DNA from: Bostrychus sinensis
Lineage: Eukaryota > Chordata > Actinopteri > Gobiiformes > Eleotridae
Assembly: GCA_020698575.1 (NCBI GenBank)
Contig: CM036246.1
Coordinates: 40,436,897-40,500,896, forward strand
Length of the DNA: 64,000 nt
Reading direction: 5' to 3'
The position numbers were made by a program, and so were the translations under genes. Under the pieces are notes generated by a model that was not told the origin of the DNA, ran no database searches, and was given only the letters and a program-made list of their open reading frames with translations. Positions 1 to 10,182 of the stretch are shown here, piece after piece. Position 1 is the stretch's first letter; every line of letters starts with the position of its first letter.

Positions 1-410
1 TACTTTGTTACTTTACTTAAGCACAATTTTCATGTATCTGTACTTACGTAACTTACTTACATACAAAAATTTACAGTGGATACTTTTACTGTACTACATT
101 TTTGACAAAGTATCTGTACTTTTTACTCCACAACATTTATGAGTTAGTTTGAAGTACAAAATAATTTGAGGTTTGGTTTAAAATCATGTGTTGTTGTACC
201 CTCATTGCAGACACACAGTACTTAAATAAAAAAAGATGCAGTAAAGTAATACTCCTTTAGAAACATCAGAATAATAAAGACAGAAGACCTTCAGCAAAAT
301 CCCTCACATTTAAAACATTCATGAATTGTATCTTGAATCTGTGCGAAATAATTTTACTTAAAGTAAAGTAAGTAGTTAAGTAAAGAAGTTGAGTAGGTCT
401 TCCACCTCTG
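1..410. mobile_element. hAT-type non-autonomous element (MITE), left end outside the window
   Basis: This stretch matches 30846-31258 almost base for base, apart from a few substitutions and a 3-bp indel. It is rich in the TACTT/AAGTA motifs common in fish hAT MITEs. Its right terminus reads ...TCCACCTCTG, the inverse of the CAGTGGTGGA start seen in the complete copy at 30825. The 8 bp after it (411-418, GTGACATG) correspond to the target duplication of that copy. It has no coding capacity. Assignment to hAT rests on the 8-bp duplication and the terminus; the family name is not known. Confidence 0.7.
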
Positions 411-842
411 GTGACATGAAACCTTCCTTCAGGCCGTCCTGACCCAGCTTACACTTGCTGCTTCAGTTGCTCCTCCATGGGAAGCCCCACAGATAAACCC
501 ATACAGATGAGGCGCTGGTCACTGTTTCCTGGCCTGTGTAGTCTCCTACGTCCTGCCACAGCAGCGGCTGCAGTCTGCAGGATCATCGATGACCCCTCTT
601 CCTTATTTACCCAAAGAGGATGAAGTGGAGCAGGTGAAGACAGTGTTTGCTGGGCACAAGGCACCGTCCCCTGTGCTGTCGGTGCCATCAACAGGTGCCA
701 CGCGAGGCCATCCCTACTGCAGAACCACAGAAGAGAGATGTTACATGAAGACATTTCCCCTCCATAATCCTGCAGAGTGTGTGTAATGCAGAGGGGCATT
801 CACTGCCGCGGGATCTGTGTACGACACCTGTCCTTCGCTGTT
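411..842 (+). other. Unrecognised gene-like fragment (unit A), interrupted by the BEL element
   Basis: This is a GC-richer, exon-like stretch repeated at 31259-31690. Both copies keep a 65-codon open frame on the + strand (589-786) and a 116-codon frame on the - strand (449-799), but neither resembles a family I recognise. In unit A the sequence continues after the BEL insertion at 8433 and reaches a consensus-like splice donor (CCAGTAAGT, about 8518-8526). It could be an exon remnant of a host gene or part of an unknown repeat. The last 5 bp (838-842, CTGTT) are the BEL target-site duplication. Confidence 0.35.
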
Positions 843-1351
843 TGTAGGTTCTAAAATTGGGTAAAGCCAGCTTGACGCTTTTGCGCACTCTAAGTATATC
901 CACATTAGTCCACAAACAAGAAATCCACGGAGAACGATCCAGTGCAGTTAAAAGGTTTACTGAAATACTCAAAGACAATACAAAACATATAAAATATCCA
1001 AATATACAAGGGTGGCAGCAAGGTCAAAAAACTGTGCGGCTTCACTCCCCATTTCCGCACTCCCATCGTGCACCTCCGTTTTAACCCCATTTTATAGAAA
1101 GAATATACCAATGAACTTAATTGCTAACAAAATACTCATTCAAAAATCATAAGAACAATAACTTATTGAACTTATAATGAAAAATTATACCTATTTAGCA
1201 ATGAAATAAGCTCAACATAATCATGTTAACTATAAACATAACCAATATTACCACAACCATAAGAAATACTAAATCAAGATCAAATGAAAATAATCATAAT
1301 AATAATGCAAAATAATACCAAATAGTGAAAAGGTGCATTTAGGCTCCTACA
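843..1351 (-). repeat. 3' LTR of the BEL/Pao element
   Basis: This 509-bp LTR starts TGTAGG and ends CCTACA on the + strand (5'-TG...CA-3' in either orientation). It aligns without gaps to 7919-8427. I count three substitutions: one in the TATCCAAAT/TATCAAAAT region, one at TTTTAACC/TTTTGACC, and one at GCAAAATAA/GCAAATTAA. Confidence 0.95.
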
Positions 1352-1462
1352 TTACCGGCCCCTAATTGTTATCAAGTTTACTGAAACAATTACCCAATAG
1401 ATTAATTCATTATTAAAGGGAGCCTTTACAAAAATATTAAAATTCAGATTTAGCTAAAATGC

Positions 1463-4400
1463 TCATGTCTCTTCAGCTTCTTGCAAAAGACACAGCTTTG
1501 TCACTGGCCGACAAAGCTCTGTGGTCTTGGTCCTGACCTTAACTTGCCGAACAAGTCCCCTTCTATCAGGAAAGGTCTCTATCACTTTTCCAAGTGGCCA
1601 AGAGCTCCTTGGTGACGTCTCATCCACAATCATCACTACATCACCAACATGAAGGTTTCTTTCAGCTCTGGACCACCTCTGGCGTTCTTGTAACTGAGTG
1701 AGGTATTCTTTACACCATCGCTTCCAGAAGATGTCTGCCATATACTGGACTTGCTTCCATCTTCTCTTGGCGTATTGGTTCTCCTTATTGAACACACCAG
1801 GAGGTAACGCTGGTTTCACTTTGAGAAGAAGCAGGTGATTGGGCGTTAAAGCCTCCAAATCATTCAAGTCTGAGGATGCTCTTGTAATAGGTCTGCTGTT
1901 GATGACCGCTTCTGCCTCACATAACAAAGTGTGCAGGCCTTCTTCATCCAAAATTTGCTCCTTTAAGGTCAAGCTGAGTATTTTTCTCACAGAGCGGATC
2001 AACCTCTCCCAACTTCCACCATGATGTGATCCTGCTGGGGGATTGTAATACCATGCAATACCTTTTTGCTGGAGATTTCTTGCTATTTGGCTGCTGTTCC
2101 ACCGTTGAATAGACTGCTTTAACTCAGAGTCAGCTGCTTTAAGGTTGGTGCCATTGTCAGAGTGCATCTCCTTTACTTGTCCTCTTCTTGCTATAAATCT
2201 CCTTATTGCATTAAGACATGCATCCGTGTCCAATGAAGATGCAACCTCCAGATGGACGGCTCTTACAGCGAGACAGGTAAATATGACTCCATATCTTTTT
2301 ACTTGAACTCTTCCTCTTCTCACCAGGAAAGGACCAAAGTAATCCACCCCAACTCTGGTGAAAGGCGGATCATCAGGGAGGAGTCTGCATTCAGGTAAGT
2401 CAGCCATCAGTTGTTTTCCAACTGCCCCGTGTTGCCTTCTGCAGGTAATGCACTTTGACAACAATTTCCTTACAGCACCACTGGCTCCAGGAATCCAAAA
2501 TTTCTCTCTGAGTTTAGCCAACATGTGGTTTCTGCCTGCATGAGCTGTAACTTCATGAATGTTTCTTAACACAAGAGTGGTAATGTGAGACTGTTTTGGC
2601 AGGATAACTTGCTGCTTGGAGTCAGCTGGCATAGCTGATCGACTTAGCCTTCCACCCACTCTCATCACTCCATCCTGAAGCATTGGATTCAGCTTGTGTA
2701 GTGGGCTACTTCGCTTGACTCTGTGTTGCTCCTTTAACATCATTATGTCATCCTCAAAGTGTTGGATTTGGCTGTACTTCACAATTTCAAACTCTGCTTC
2801 AGCCAAATCAGCACAATTCAAGTCCATTCCTTTAAATTTCCTTTTAAAATCCTCAACTTTGGTCTCATAACCTGATGTTCGTATGTCCTTTCTTTTGGTT
2901 TTCAGTTCCTTCAGCAGCATTTTTAGCTTGAAAAACCATGCAACAGCTCGCTTTAACTTGGTCCAGGAAGAGAAATGATGCATTAACTTGTCTGTTGCAT
3001 TGTAAAGCCTTTGTGACTGAATAGCGTGTATTTGAGTCACTCTTTTTACTTCCAGATCTTCACAAATCAAAACTGCTGGATCTGGGTTTGTAGGCCACAA
3101 ACTGGAAGGTTGCTGAATGAAATCTGGTCCAAGCAGCCAGTTCTTGCACCTCAGAAAGGCCTCAGCTGTTAGTCCTCTGGAGACATAATCAGCAGGATTG
3201 AAGGTGGAATTCACATATCTCCACTGTGATGGGCGTGAATGTTGCAGAATGGTCGTTATACGGTTTGCAACAAAAGTTTTGAATCTGGTTGTTTCACTGT
3301 CCAAATATTTAATAACTGCTGTGCTGTCAGTCCAAAATATTGAATCTTGCAGCTTCAACTCCAGCTCTTTTCTCAGCAACTTGTCCATTTTGACTGCAAC
3401 TGTAGCAGCAGTTAGCTCCAGCCGTGGTATTGTTGGAGTTTTCAGTGGCGCAACTCTGGCTCTAGCCATCATCAAAGTGGATTCTACATCACCTTGGAGA
3501 TTGTGCAACACCAAATAACTTGCTGTACCATAAGAATCTTCACTCGCATCAGCAAAGTGGTGAAGCTGTGCAGAAACTGGTGAACCAAAGTGCTTGGTTT
3601 TAACACATCTGTCTACTCCAAACCCTTCAAGTTGCTTGAGTCCTGAAATCCATTTTTTCCAGCTCTTGATGATGTTGTCCGGCAGTTCTTCATCCCAGGA
3701 GTATTTCAAGCGACATAACTCTTGGAGAAGTCTTTTGGCTGGCAAAATTACTGGAGCAAGGAATCCCAAAGGATCAAATATGGAACTAACCAGAGAAAGC
3801 AATCCTCTTCTAGTGTGTGGGCGCTCCTTAATGTTGATCTTGAACTTAAACTGATCACTTTCAGCACACCACTGAATTCCCAGGGCTCTCTCCACAGGTA
3901 AGTAATCTTTGTCCAGGTCCAAGTCTTGGAATCCATGAGCTCGTTCACTAGCTGGAATCATGTTGAGCAGCTTTCGACTATTACTAGACCACTTTGTCAG
4001 CCTGAAGCCTCCTTTAGCCAGCATCTTTATTAGAGCAGCTACAAGTGAGATGGCACTGTCCTCATCCACAACTGACTTGATGCAGTCATCCACGTAAAAA
4101 TTTTTGATGACAGTATTAGCTGCTTCCTGGCCAAATTCTTCTCCAAAATCAGAGGCACATTTTTGCATTGCAAAAATTGCTACACTTGGTGATGAGGTAG
4201 CTCCAAAGATGTGGACTAACATCTTGTGCTCCACCAACTCTTGGTTGTAATCACCATGAGGCCACCAGAGGAATCTGAGAAGGTTTGTGTCTTTGTCACT
4301 GACTCGGACTTGATAAAACATGGCCTCCACATCCGCCATAATGGCAACTATCTCTTGTCGAAAACGCAAAAGTACTCCAACTAGAGAGCTCGTTAGATCT

Positions 4401-7400
4401 GGTCCTTGCAACAGTTCCTGGTTTAAAGAGGTTCCTCCAAAACTGGCTCCACAATCAAAGACAACTCTTAGCTTCTGCTTTACAGGGTGTCTGACTCCAT
4501 GGTGGGGTAAGTACCATATTCGTCCCTCAGTTATTTCACTTACAGCATTCGTGATTTCCACTGCAAAACCTTTCTCCAGGATACTGTCCATAAATGCAAC
4601 ATATTCATTGTAGTAGTTGACATCTCTGGAAAATCTCTTCTTTAAATTCAGTGCTCGTTGCTCTGCAACTGATCGGTTATTTGGCATGTGCAGGGTTTTA
4701 TGCTTAACTGGTAGGTCAATACTGTAATGTCCATTTACCAGCTGTACAGATTGAGACACCATGGAAATGAATTGGTGATCATCCTTAGACATTTCAAGCT
4801 CCTCTGTTTGTCCAGCATCAGGGAAATCCTGTTTAAACTGAAGCTGCCACAGCTCCTCCAACTTGGCGACAGAGATCCTGTTTACAGTCACTGTATTCCA
4901 TGTATTAATGTGTGTTGTCTCACCTCCACCTCGGAGTGGTCCATTTATTGTCCAGCCCAATATTGTTCTCACAGCATATGGTCCGTTATCCACACTCCTT
5001 ATTACTTGAAGTGGTTCCAAAGCCTTGGGAACATTTGCTCCAATGAGCAATCCAATATCGGCTTGAATAACAGGGAGTTTCACTTCCCTCAGGTGAGGCC
5101 AACAGTTCACATCTTCCTGATGAGGTATGTTGTCTTTACTTACTGGAATCAGCTTTTGTGAGTAGACTTCAGATAGAGAAATGAAATGGTTACTGTTCAG
5201 ACTACTGATCTCCAGTCCATTCACAGTACAAGTATTTACAATAGCTTCTCGTCCCATTGTTCTTAACAAAATACTTGTGTTGTGTCCATTCATGTTCAGC
5301 TCATTTAACAGAGACTCCGTGGCAAAGGTGGCAGTGCTTCCCGGATCCAGAAAGGCATAAGTAGTGACTACTTTAGTTCCTTTAACAGCTTTAACACACA
5401 CTGGAACAATTGAGAGAGTGCAATCTTCCTTACCGGCCCCAGTGATGCTAAGAGCTTCCATGGTTTGGACCAGAGCACTTGAGACAGTTTGTTGTTCATG
5501 GCCTTCCTTTGCTGTATCTTCTTCCTTTTGTTTTATATTGATGTGCAGCAAAGTTGGATGTAGTCCGGAACATTCTTGACAAGAAGATTTGTCTTTACAA
5601 CTGCTGCTCATGTGTTCATGTTTTAAGCATGCAAAACATAAACCCCTGCGTTGCAAAAAGTGAATCTTTTCTTTATGTGACTTGACTCTGAGCTTTCTGC
5701 AAATGGCAAGGCTATGTTGCTCTCCTTTACAGTAGGCGCATGGTTTGCTGTTTGCATCCACTGGTATGTTTGGTGTCGTGTAATTGGACAGCCTGTTAAT
5801 TCTATTGTCCTTGTTTTCCACAGAAGAGGGGACCACTGCTGTGGTGAAGACCTTCTTTGGCTTAGGTGGATCTGGAGCATGTGCCCTTGATCTTGGGTAA
5901 ACAGTTTCCCGTGTACTGGGGGTGCTCTCTTTTATACTCCCATAGAGAGGATGTAACATGTACTTAGCTTGTTTAGCAATAAAATCCACAAAGTTTTTAA
6001 ACTTAACTCTCTTCTTTGTTTTATCTTGTAAATCACAAGCAAACTTTCTCCATGCTTCTTTAAGTTTATAAGGAAGCTTGCATACCAGCAATTTTATGTT
6101 TGCAGTGTTGTCCAAATCCTCCAGGTAGGTGATGTCTGACATGGCATTGGAGCATCCTGTGAGAAACAGAGCAAAAGATTGGAGTGCAGCGCCATCTTCT
6201 GGCTTAATTGTTGGCCAGTCCATTACTTCTTTCATGTAGGCTTCTGCAATCTTATAATCATCTCCAAAAAATTCCTTTAGAAGCTCCTTTGCCTTATTAT
6301 ATCCAGCTGCTGGTTCCATATGAATGCAGCTTTTTACCAACTCATGGGGCTGTCCACTGGTATACTGCAACAAAAACTGTAACCGGTCACAGGCATCACC
6401 TGTGCGCCCTTCTATGCTGTGCTCAATGGATCTAATGAAGGTCTGATATTGAAGAGGGTCACCACTAAATATGGAGATTTTTAATTCCGGAAGTAGAGTG
6501 GCTTTGTGGGTTTTCACCAAATAATCTGCTACACTGGCTTGCTGATTTAAGGCTTTGCACAAGCTATCAAAGGTTGGTCCCTCTACTAAATCCAGGTTCA
6601 AGGCAGTTGAGGCTCTTGGAGGCATCACGGTAGGCATCTGAATATTGTTTTTATGGCTATGTGTAGGTGAGACATGTTGAGAGGAAGATTGAAAGGTAGG
6701 TGGCATTTCCCTTTGTGTAGTGTTAATTTCACGTACAGCAGGTTGTGGCAGTTGCTGTGTCCCTTGGTTAACCATTTCCAATTGTTCCTCTTCATCACTT
6801 AAGTCCAATGGGGCATGTGTATATTGTGAGCTCCCATATTTTTGCAACACTTCTATTTTTGCATCCGATTCAGCCAGAGCAGTTTGGATTTCATGCAGTT
6901 CTCGTTTTGCTTTAATTTCTACCTCAGTCCGTTTTTGTTCGGTCTCAAACTCCACAGCTCTTAGCTTTTCTTGTGCTTCTCTACATTTTCTTTGCGCCAA
7001 TACCTCAGCTTCTTCCCTTTCAATAGCCAACTTTTCTTTTAATGCTGCAGCCTTTACCTTTATTGACGCCCGCTCCATCTCTGCCTTTATCTTTAACGAG
7101 GACGAAGAGCTCACGCTTCCATATTGTGATCCAGAACGCCTGCTTGAAGTTTTACTGCAAGTAGAGTTAATGTCCACCTGTGTTGCGCGTCCTGTCCTGT
7201 TCCCAAGCACAAGCGCTGGGTCTTCCGTGGCCTGCTCCACGGCTTGAACAGCGTGCTCAGCTTTGGCTAAGACGTTTTTCATCCAATCCTCACATCTCCA
7301 AAAGAAGTCATTAATATGCTTGTTTTTAGGCTCAAACCACTTTCTTTGATCCTCCACAAACTCGTGTTCAGTCATAAACTTCCTCAGTCCCGTATTTAGC

Positions 7401-7627
7401 ACATCAAATTCCTCTTGCAAACGGTGATAATCCACACGCAATTTATTTTTAACAACATCAGCATTAGTATCTTTTTGCATTAATTCCTCAAGGTGTTTTA
7501 TCATACCTGATATTTGAGACAACTTGTATTTGCGTGCGTGGATTTGCTTTAGCTTCTGTTCCTCCATAGCCTTCTCGGTCATTTTCACTGTCCGTTTTTC
7601 TCCACTTTGCTCCGTTTTTTCCGACAT
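1463..7627 (-). CDS. gag-pol: BEL/Pao gag-pol polyprotein
   Basis: A single intact frame encodes about 2054 residues; the first ATG is at 7627, and the frame is open two codons further. Order of parts: a charged coiled-coil-like N terminus (to about residue 300); a Pao-type gag region (DUF1759-like, about 360-560); Cys/His knuckles near 630-690 (CAYC, CFAC and CQEC motifs); an aspartic-protease-like segment near 763 with LDPGST rather than DSG; reverse transcriptase with YVDD near 1181; RNase H (FADAS about 1361, WTDS about 1434); an integrase HHCC zinc region about 1690-1730; the DDE triad in VDYFG, SDNGT and GSWERL contexts (about 1763, 1824 and 1874); and a C-terminal DUF5641-like module near 2000. 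Gag and pol are fused in one frame, usual for fish BEL elements. No env-like frame is present. It would make virus-like particles and copy and integrate the element. Confidence 0.96.
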   Translation of the reverse strand: MSEKTEQSGEKRTVKMTEKAMEEQKLKQIHARKYKLSQISGMIKHLEELMQKDTNADVVKNKLRVDYHRLQEEFDVLNTGLRKFMTEHEFVEDQRKWFEPKNKHINDFFWRCEDWMKNVLAKAEHAVQAVEQATEDPALVLGNRTGRATQVDINSTCSKTSSRRSGSQYGSVSSSSSLKIKAEMERASIKVKAAALKEKLAIEREEAEVLAQRKCREAQEKLRAVEFETEQKRTEVEIKAKRELHEIQTALAESDAKIEVLQKYGSSQYTHAPLDLSDEEEQLEMVNQGTQQLPQPAVREINTTQREMPPTFQSSSQHVSPTHSHKNNIQMPTVMPPRASTALNLDLVEGPTFDSLCKALNQQASVADYLVKTHKATLLPELKISIFSGDPLQYQTFIRSIEHSIEGRTGDACDRLQFLLQYTSGQPHELVKSCIHMEPAAGYNKAKELLKEFFGDDYKIAEAYMKEVMDWPTIKPEDGAALQSFALFLTGCSNAMSDITYLEDLDNTANIKLLVCKLPYKLKEAWRKFACDLQDKTKKRVKFKNFVDFIAKQAKYMLHPLYGSIKESTPSTRETVYPRSRAHAPDPPKPKKVFTTAVVPSSVENKDNRINRLSNYTTPNIPVDANSKPCAYCKGEQHSLAICRKLRVKSHKEKIHFLQRRGLCFACLKHEHMSSSCKDKSSCQECSGLHPTLLHINIKQKEEDTAKEGHEQQTVSSALVQTMEALSITGAGKEDCTLSIVPVCVKAVKGTKVVTTYAFLDPGSTATFATESLLNELNMNGHNTSILLRTMGREAIVNTCTVNGLEISSLNSNHFISLSEVYSQKLIPVSKDNIPHQEDVNCWPHLREVKLPVIQADIGLLIGANVPKALEPLQVIRSVDNGPYAVRTILGWTINGPLRGGGETTHINTWNTVTVNRISVAKLEELWQLQFKQDFPDAGQTEELEMSKDDHQFISMVSQSVQLVNGHYSIDLPVKHKTLHMPNNRSVAEQRALNLKKRFSRDVNYYNEYVAFMDSILEKGFAVEITNAVSEITEGRIWYLPHHGVRHPVKQKLRVVFDCGASFGGTSLNQELLQGPDLTSSLVGVLLRFRQEIVAIMADVEAMFYQVRVSDKDTNLLRFLWWPHGDYNQELVEHKMLVHIFGATSSPSVAIFAMQKCASDFGEEFGQEAANTVIKNFYVDDCIKSVVDEDSAISLVAALIKMLAKGGFRLTKWSSNSRKLLNMIPASERAHGFQDLDLDKDYLPVERALGIQWCAESDQFKFKINIKERPHTRRGLLSLVSSIFDPLGFLAPVILPAKRLLQELCRLKYSWDEELPDNIIKSWKKWISGLKQLEGFGVDRCVKTKHFGSPVSAQLHHFADASEDSYGTASYLVLHNLQGDVESTLMMARARVAPLKTPTIPRLELTAATVAVKMDKLLRKELELKLQDSIFWTDSTAVIKYLDSETTRFKTFVANRITTILQHSRPSQWRYVNSTFNPADYVSRGLTAEAFLRCKNWLLGPDFIQQPSSLWPTNPDPAVLICEDLEVKRVTQIHAIQSQRLYNATDKLMHHFSSWTKLKRAVAWFFKLKMLLKELKTKRKDIRTSGYETKVEDFKRKFKGMDLNCADLAEAEFEIVKYSQIQHFEDDIMMLKEQHRVKRSSPLHKLNPMLQDGVMRVGGRLSRSAMPADSKQQVILPKQSHITTLVLRNIHEVTAHAGRNHMLAKLREKFWIPGASGAVRKLLSKCITCRRQHGAVGKQLMADLPECRLLPDDPPFTRVGVDYFGPFLVRRGRVQVKRYGVIFTCLAVRAVHLEVASSLDTDACLNAIRRFIARRGQVKEMHSDNGTNLKAADSELKQSIQRWNSSQIARNLQQKGIAWYYNPPAGSHHGGSWERLIRSVRKILSLTLKEQILDEEGLHTLLCEAEAVINSRPITRASSDLNDLEALTPNHLLLLKVKPALPPGVFNKENQYAKRRWKQVQYMADIFWKRWCKEYLTQLQERQRWSRAERNLHVGDVVMIVDETSPRSSWPLGKVIETFPDRRGLVRQVKVRTKTTELCRPVTKLCLLQEAEET

Positions 7628-7918
7628 TTCCACGGTTTGTTTTCCACAATATCAAGCCACAATAAATGAGAGTATCGACAAAACCAGCAAAATGTCCAGA
7701 GCATCTACAACGCCGCGTAACAATGTAAATCCACTCGTGCGTAAAGGCGTCCACGCGGCAACTCCGTTAGCAGCGAACAAAGAAAGGCTAGGACTTACGG
7801 ACTATTCTCCGTCAAATCACTGCTTTAGCAAAGAAGTTTAAAATCCACTTGTACTCAGATCTTTGTCGAAGATTTCCACTTTCCGTGCATCCATGTGAAG
7901 CAAGTTTTTTGACAAAAA

Positions 7919-8427
7919 TGTAGGTTCTAAAATTGGGTAAAGCCAGCTTGACGCTTTTGCGCACTCTAAGTATATCCACATTAGTCCACAAACAAGAAAT
8001 CCACGGAGAACGATCCAGTGCAGTTAAAAGGTTTACTGAAATACTCAAAGACAATACAAAACATATAAAATATCAAAATATACAAGGGTGGCAGCAAGGT
8101 CAAAAAACTGTGCGGCTTCACTCCCCATTTCCGCACTCCCATCGTGCACCTCCGTTTTGACCCCATTTTATAGAAAGAATATACCAATGAACTTAATTGC
8201 TAACAAAATACTCATTCAAAAATCATAAGAACAATAACTTATTGAACTTATAATGAAAAATTATACCTATTTAGCAATGAAATAAGCTCAACATAATCAT
8301 GTTAACTATAAACATAACCAATATTACCACAACCATAAGAAATACTAAATCAAGATCAAATGAAAATAATCATAATAATAATGCAAATTAATACCAAATA
8401 GTGAAAAGGTGCATTTAGGCTCCTACA
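7919..8427 (-). repeat. 5' LTR of the BEL/Pao element
   Basis: This 509-bp LTR is near-identical to 843-1351. On the - strand it lies upstream of the polyprotein and should hold the promoter. The untranslated leader is 7628-7918. The target duplication CTGTT follows at 8428-8432. Confidence 0.95.
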
Positions 8428-8432
8428 CTGTT

Positions 8433-8918
8433 CACCAGGCCTCCTGCTCAGAGAGAGGGGGGTACCTGTGCCTCCAGTACGTCATCATTGTAATGACCCC
8501 ATACCATCAGCCTGAAACCAGTAAGTTACACCTACAATGACACACAAAATTCATACTTGGATTACTGTATAATATAATCATATTTTTTAAACAGTGAACA
8601 TTTTTTGTATTTAGTACAGGACAAGTGGAGGCGCGCTACAACACCACACAAAGGCCAGCAGTGTTAGTGTGCGTACCTTTGGTGCTCTGAAGACACAATG
8701 GCAGATCCATCTCAGGTTCTCTCCTAAACTCATGGAACCAGCTGCACACCTACAACAGCTGCGTAGAGAGTTTAGGTGAAGCAGCAGCAGGACCAGGAGA
8801 GGACAGGAAGGTGCTGCAGCTGAAGACTGGGAGCTCTCCAGAACTGTCTCTGAGCCACTGTTCAAAAGTTTCTTTTAGTCAGACAGGAGTGTTTGTTTAC
8901 CTGTTTTACTAGTTTCGG
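8433..8918 (+). other. Continuation of the gene-like fragment, then unassigned sequence
   Basis: 8433-8464 continues the fragment interrupted by BEL and matches 31691-31722. From 8465 the sequence is found only in unit A. A short open stretch runs to a splice-donor-like CCAGTAAGT at about 8518-8526. The rest (8540-8918) contains no frame or repeat I recognise. Confidence 0.3.
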
Positions 8919-9240
8919 CTACTTCCTGTAGCCTTCGTCAGAAGCGTCACGTGATGTCGCTGTGACGTGTCTCATAGGCTGCTTATGTTGTTTTGTCAGA
9001 CAGTAGGGAAAGCTTGCGCCCCCTACTGTCTGACACCCTCTCCAGGACCGCATCCCAGGTGTGGGATAAGGTGTGGCTCCCTCATCCCGGTTCATAGTCC
9101 CTGGTGCCCGTTTCCTAATTTCAATGGCCTCCCTGATCAAGCGGTGGTACTCGTTGCTTTCAGCACGAATGACCCTGGCATTGTTCCAGTCCATGACATG
9201 ATTTTCTCTGAGCCAGATTGACCATCTTCAGAGTTGCCTG
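8870..9240 (-). pseudogene. Penelope-like element fragment (C-terminal, GIY-YIG end)
   Basis: Reading the - strand from about 9225 to 8919 gives a peptide with DWNNARV, an EAIEIRKR stretch and TMNRDEG. This arrangement is characteristic of the C-terminal end of the GIY-YIG endonuclease in Poseidon/Neptune-type Penelope-like elements. The following DEGYRK and the tail near 8900-8950 resemble the usual 3' part. Only the last hundred or so codons remain, with no reverse transcriptase, so it is a dead fragment. It is absent from unit B, which lacks 8465-9785. Confidence 0.65.
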
Positions 9241-10150
9241 CATGTCTGAGAAAACATCACTACAGTCAGCAACTTTTCAGTAATTAAATAATAAAATAAA
9301 ATATGGCCATAAAACGGTTAGTCTTTCTCTTGCTTCAGATAACATTGCTTTTGTTTACAAAAATCAAACCTCCCTTGGTATTTCCCATGAAAAAAATTTA
9401 AATTTAAGATTTTGAACGAATTTTGTAATTCTGCTCCTCTCTGATCCGAGTTCCTTGAACTATCACAGCCTCAGTGTCCCTGCTTCTGTTCCTCTCCTCT
9501 CCCTCATGTCCCATCGTCTCACTGCCAGACTCTACGCCTTTCTTTGTGGGTGGACTGCAGAATGGATATTTATTTTAATCATAGTACTTCATAAGTCCTG
9601 GGTTTCTTTTGTCGTCTCTTAAATTTAAACATTAGTCTTTTTATAACAAATAATATTACTCATAACAAGTCAGAACAAAAGAGAATAGATGAACAAAATA
9701 TTATACATAACACATTTTGCCTCGATTTACCTTGAAACTATAATAGTTTTAGAGATATATTTAATTAATATAAAGTTAATAGCGTTAATATTTTTGATAT
9801 ACAACAAATATAGCTTACAACAAATACAAAAAACAAACCCAAAATTATTATTTTTTTAACAACTAAAAAGACCGCCAGAGGCAGCGGCACATTTCGAAAC
9901 GACTGGCCGGACTCGGCTGTTTAGAGCCGGGTACAGTTAGCTCTGAGTGCCGCTAGCTAGTGAGGGGCGCTGGGTCCAGCCGGCCCGTCAACGTCGGAAC
10001 TAAATTTTCAGTTAGGGACTATCTTTAAGATTAGAGCACAGATTTAAGATTAAAATTATAAACTTCTCGCCTCAAATCGTCTTAAACGTTAATTTCGTAC
10101 CAAGACAGCAGTAATATTTCAACTTTAAACTTACCGCTGTGGACTTCCTC
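9241..10150. other. AT-rich spacer with a GC-rich block; empty site of the unit-B Gypsy element
   Basis: 9241-9870 is AT-rich and holds no frame I can support. Positions 9798-9801 (TATA) are the unoccupied equivalent of the Gypsy insertion in unit B. A GC-rich block at about 9872-10005 is conserved in unit B (about 40126-40262). On the - strand a splice-donor-like GGTAAGT sits at about 10129-10135 after a purine-rich stretch, so a non-coding first exon of a leftward transcript is possible but unproven. Confidence 0.4.
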
Positions 10151-10182
10151 CTCCACCACGGCTGCCACCGCAGGAGCAGTGG

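Larger units (their letters stand above)
843..8427 (-). mobile_element. Complete BEL/Pao LTR retrotransposon
   Basis: A full-length element lies on the - strand: two 509-bp LTRs (TG...CA ends), one long gag-pol reading frame, and a 5-bp target-site duplication CTGTT at 838-842 and 8428-8432. Unit B keeps the uninterrupted sequence (about 31686-31695), so the empty site is visible. By eye the LTRs differ at three positions, which suggests a recent insertion. The frame is unbroken, so the copy may still be competent. No convincing tRNA primer-binding site was found directly next to the 5' LTR. A purine-rich stretch (AGGGGCCGGTAA on the - strand) abuts the 3' LTR and may be the polypurine tract. 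Confidence 0.96.

Noticed and set aside
6720..7247. 175-codon + strand frame inside the BEL element
   Set aside because: It is the reverse shadow of the gag-pol frame and has no recognisable feature.
7860..7919. tRNA primer-binding site for BEL at the TGGATGCAC sequence in the leader
   Set aside because: It is about 25 bases from the LTR and I cannot match it to a tRNA 3' end, so it is not reported as a feature.
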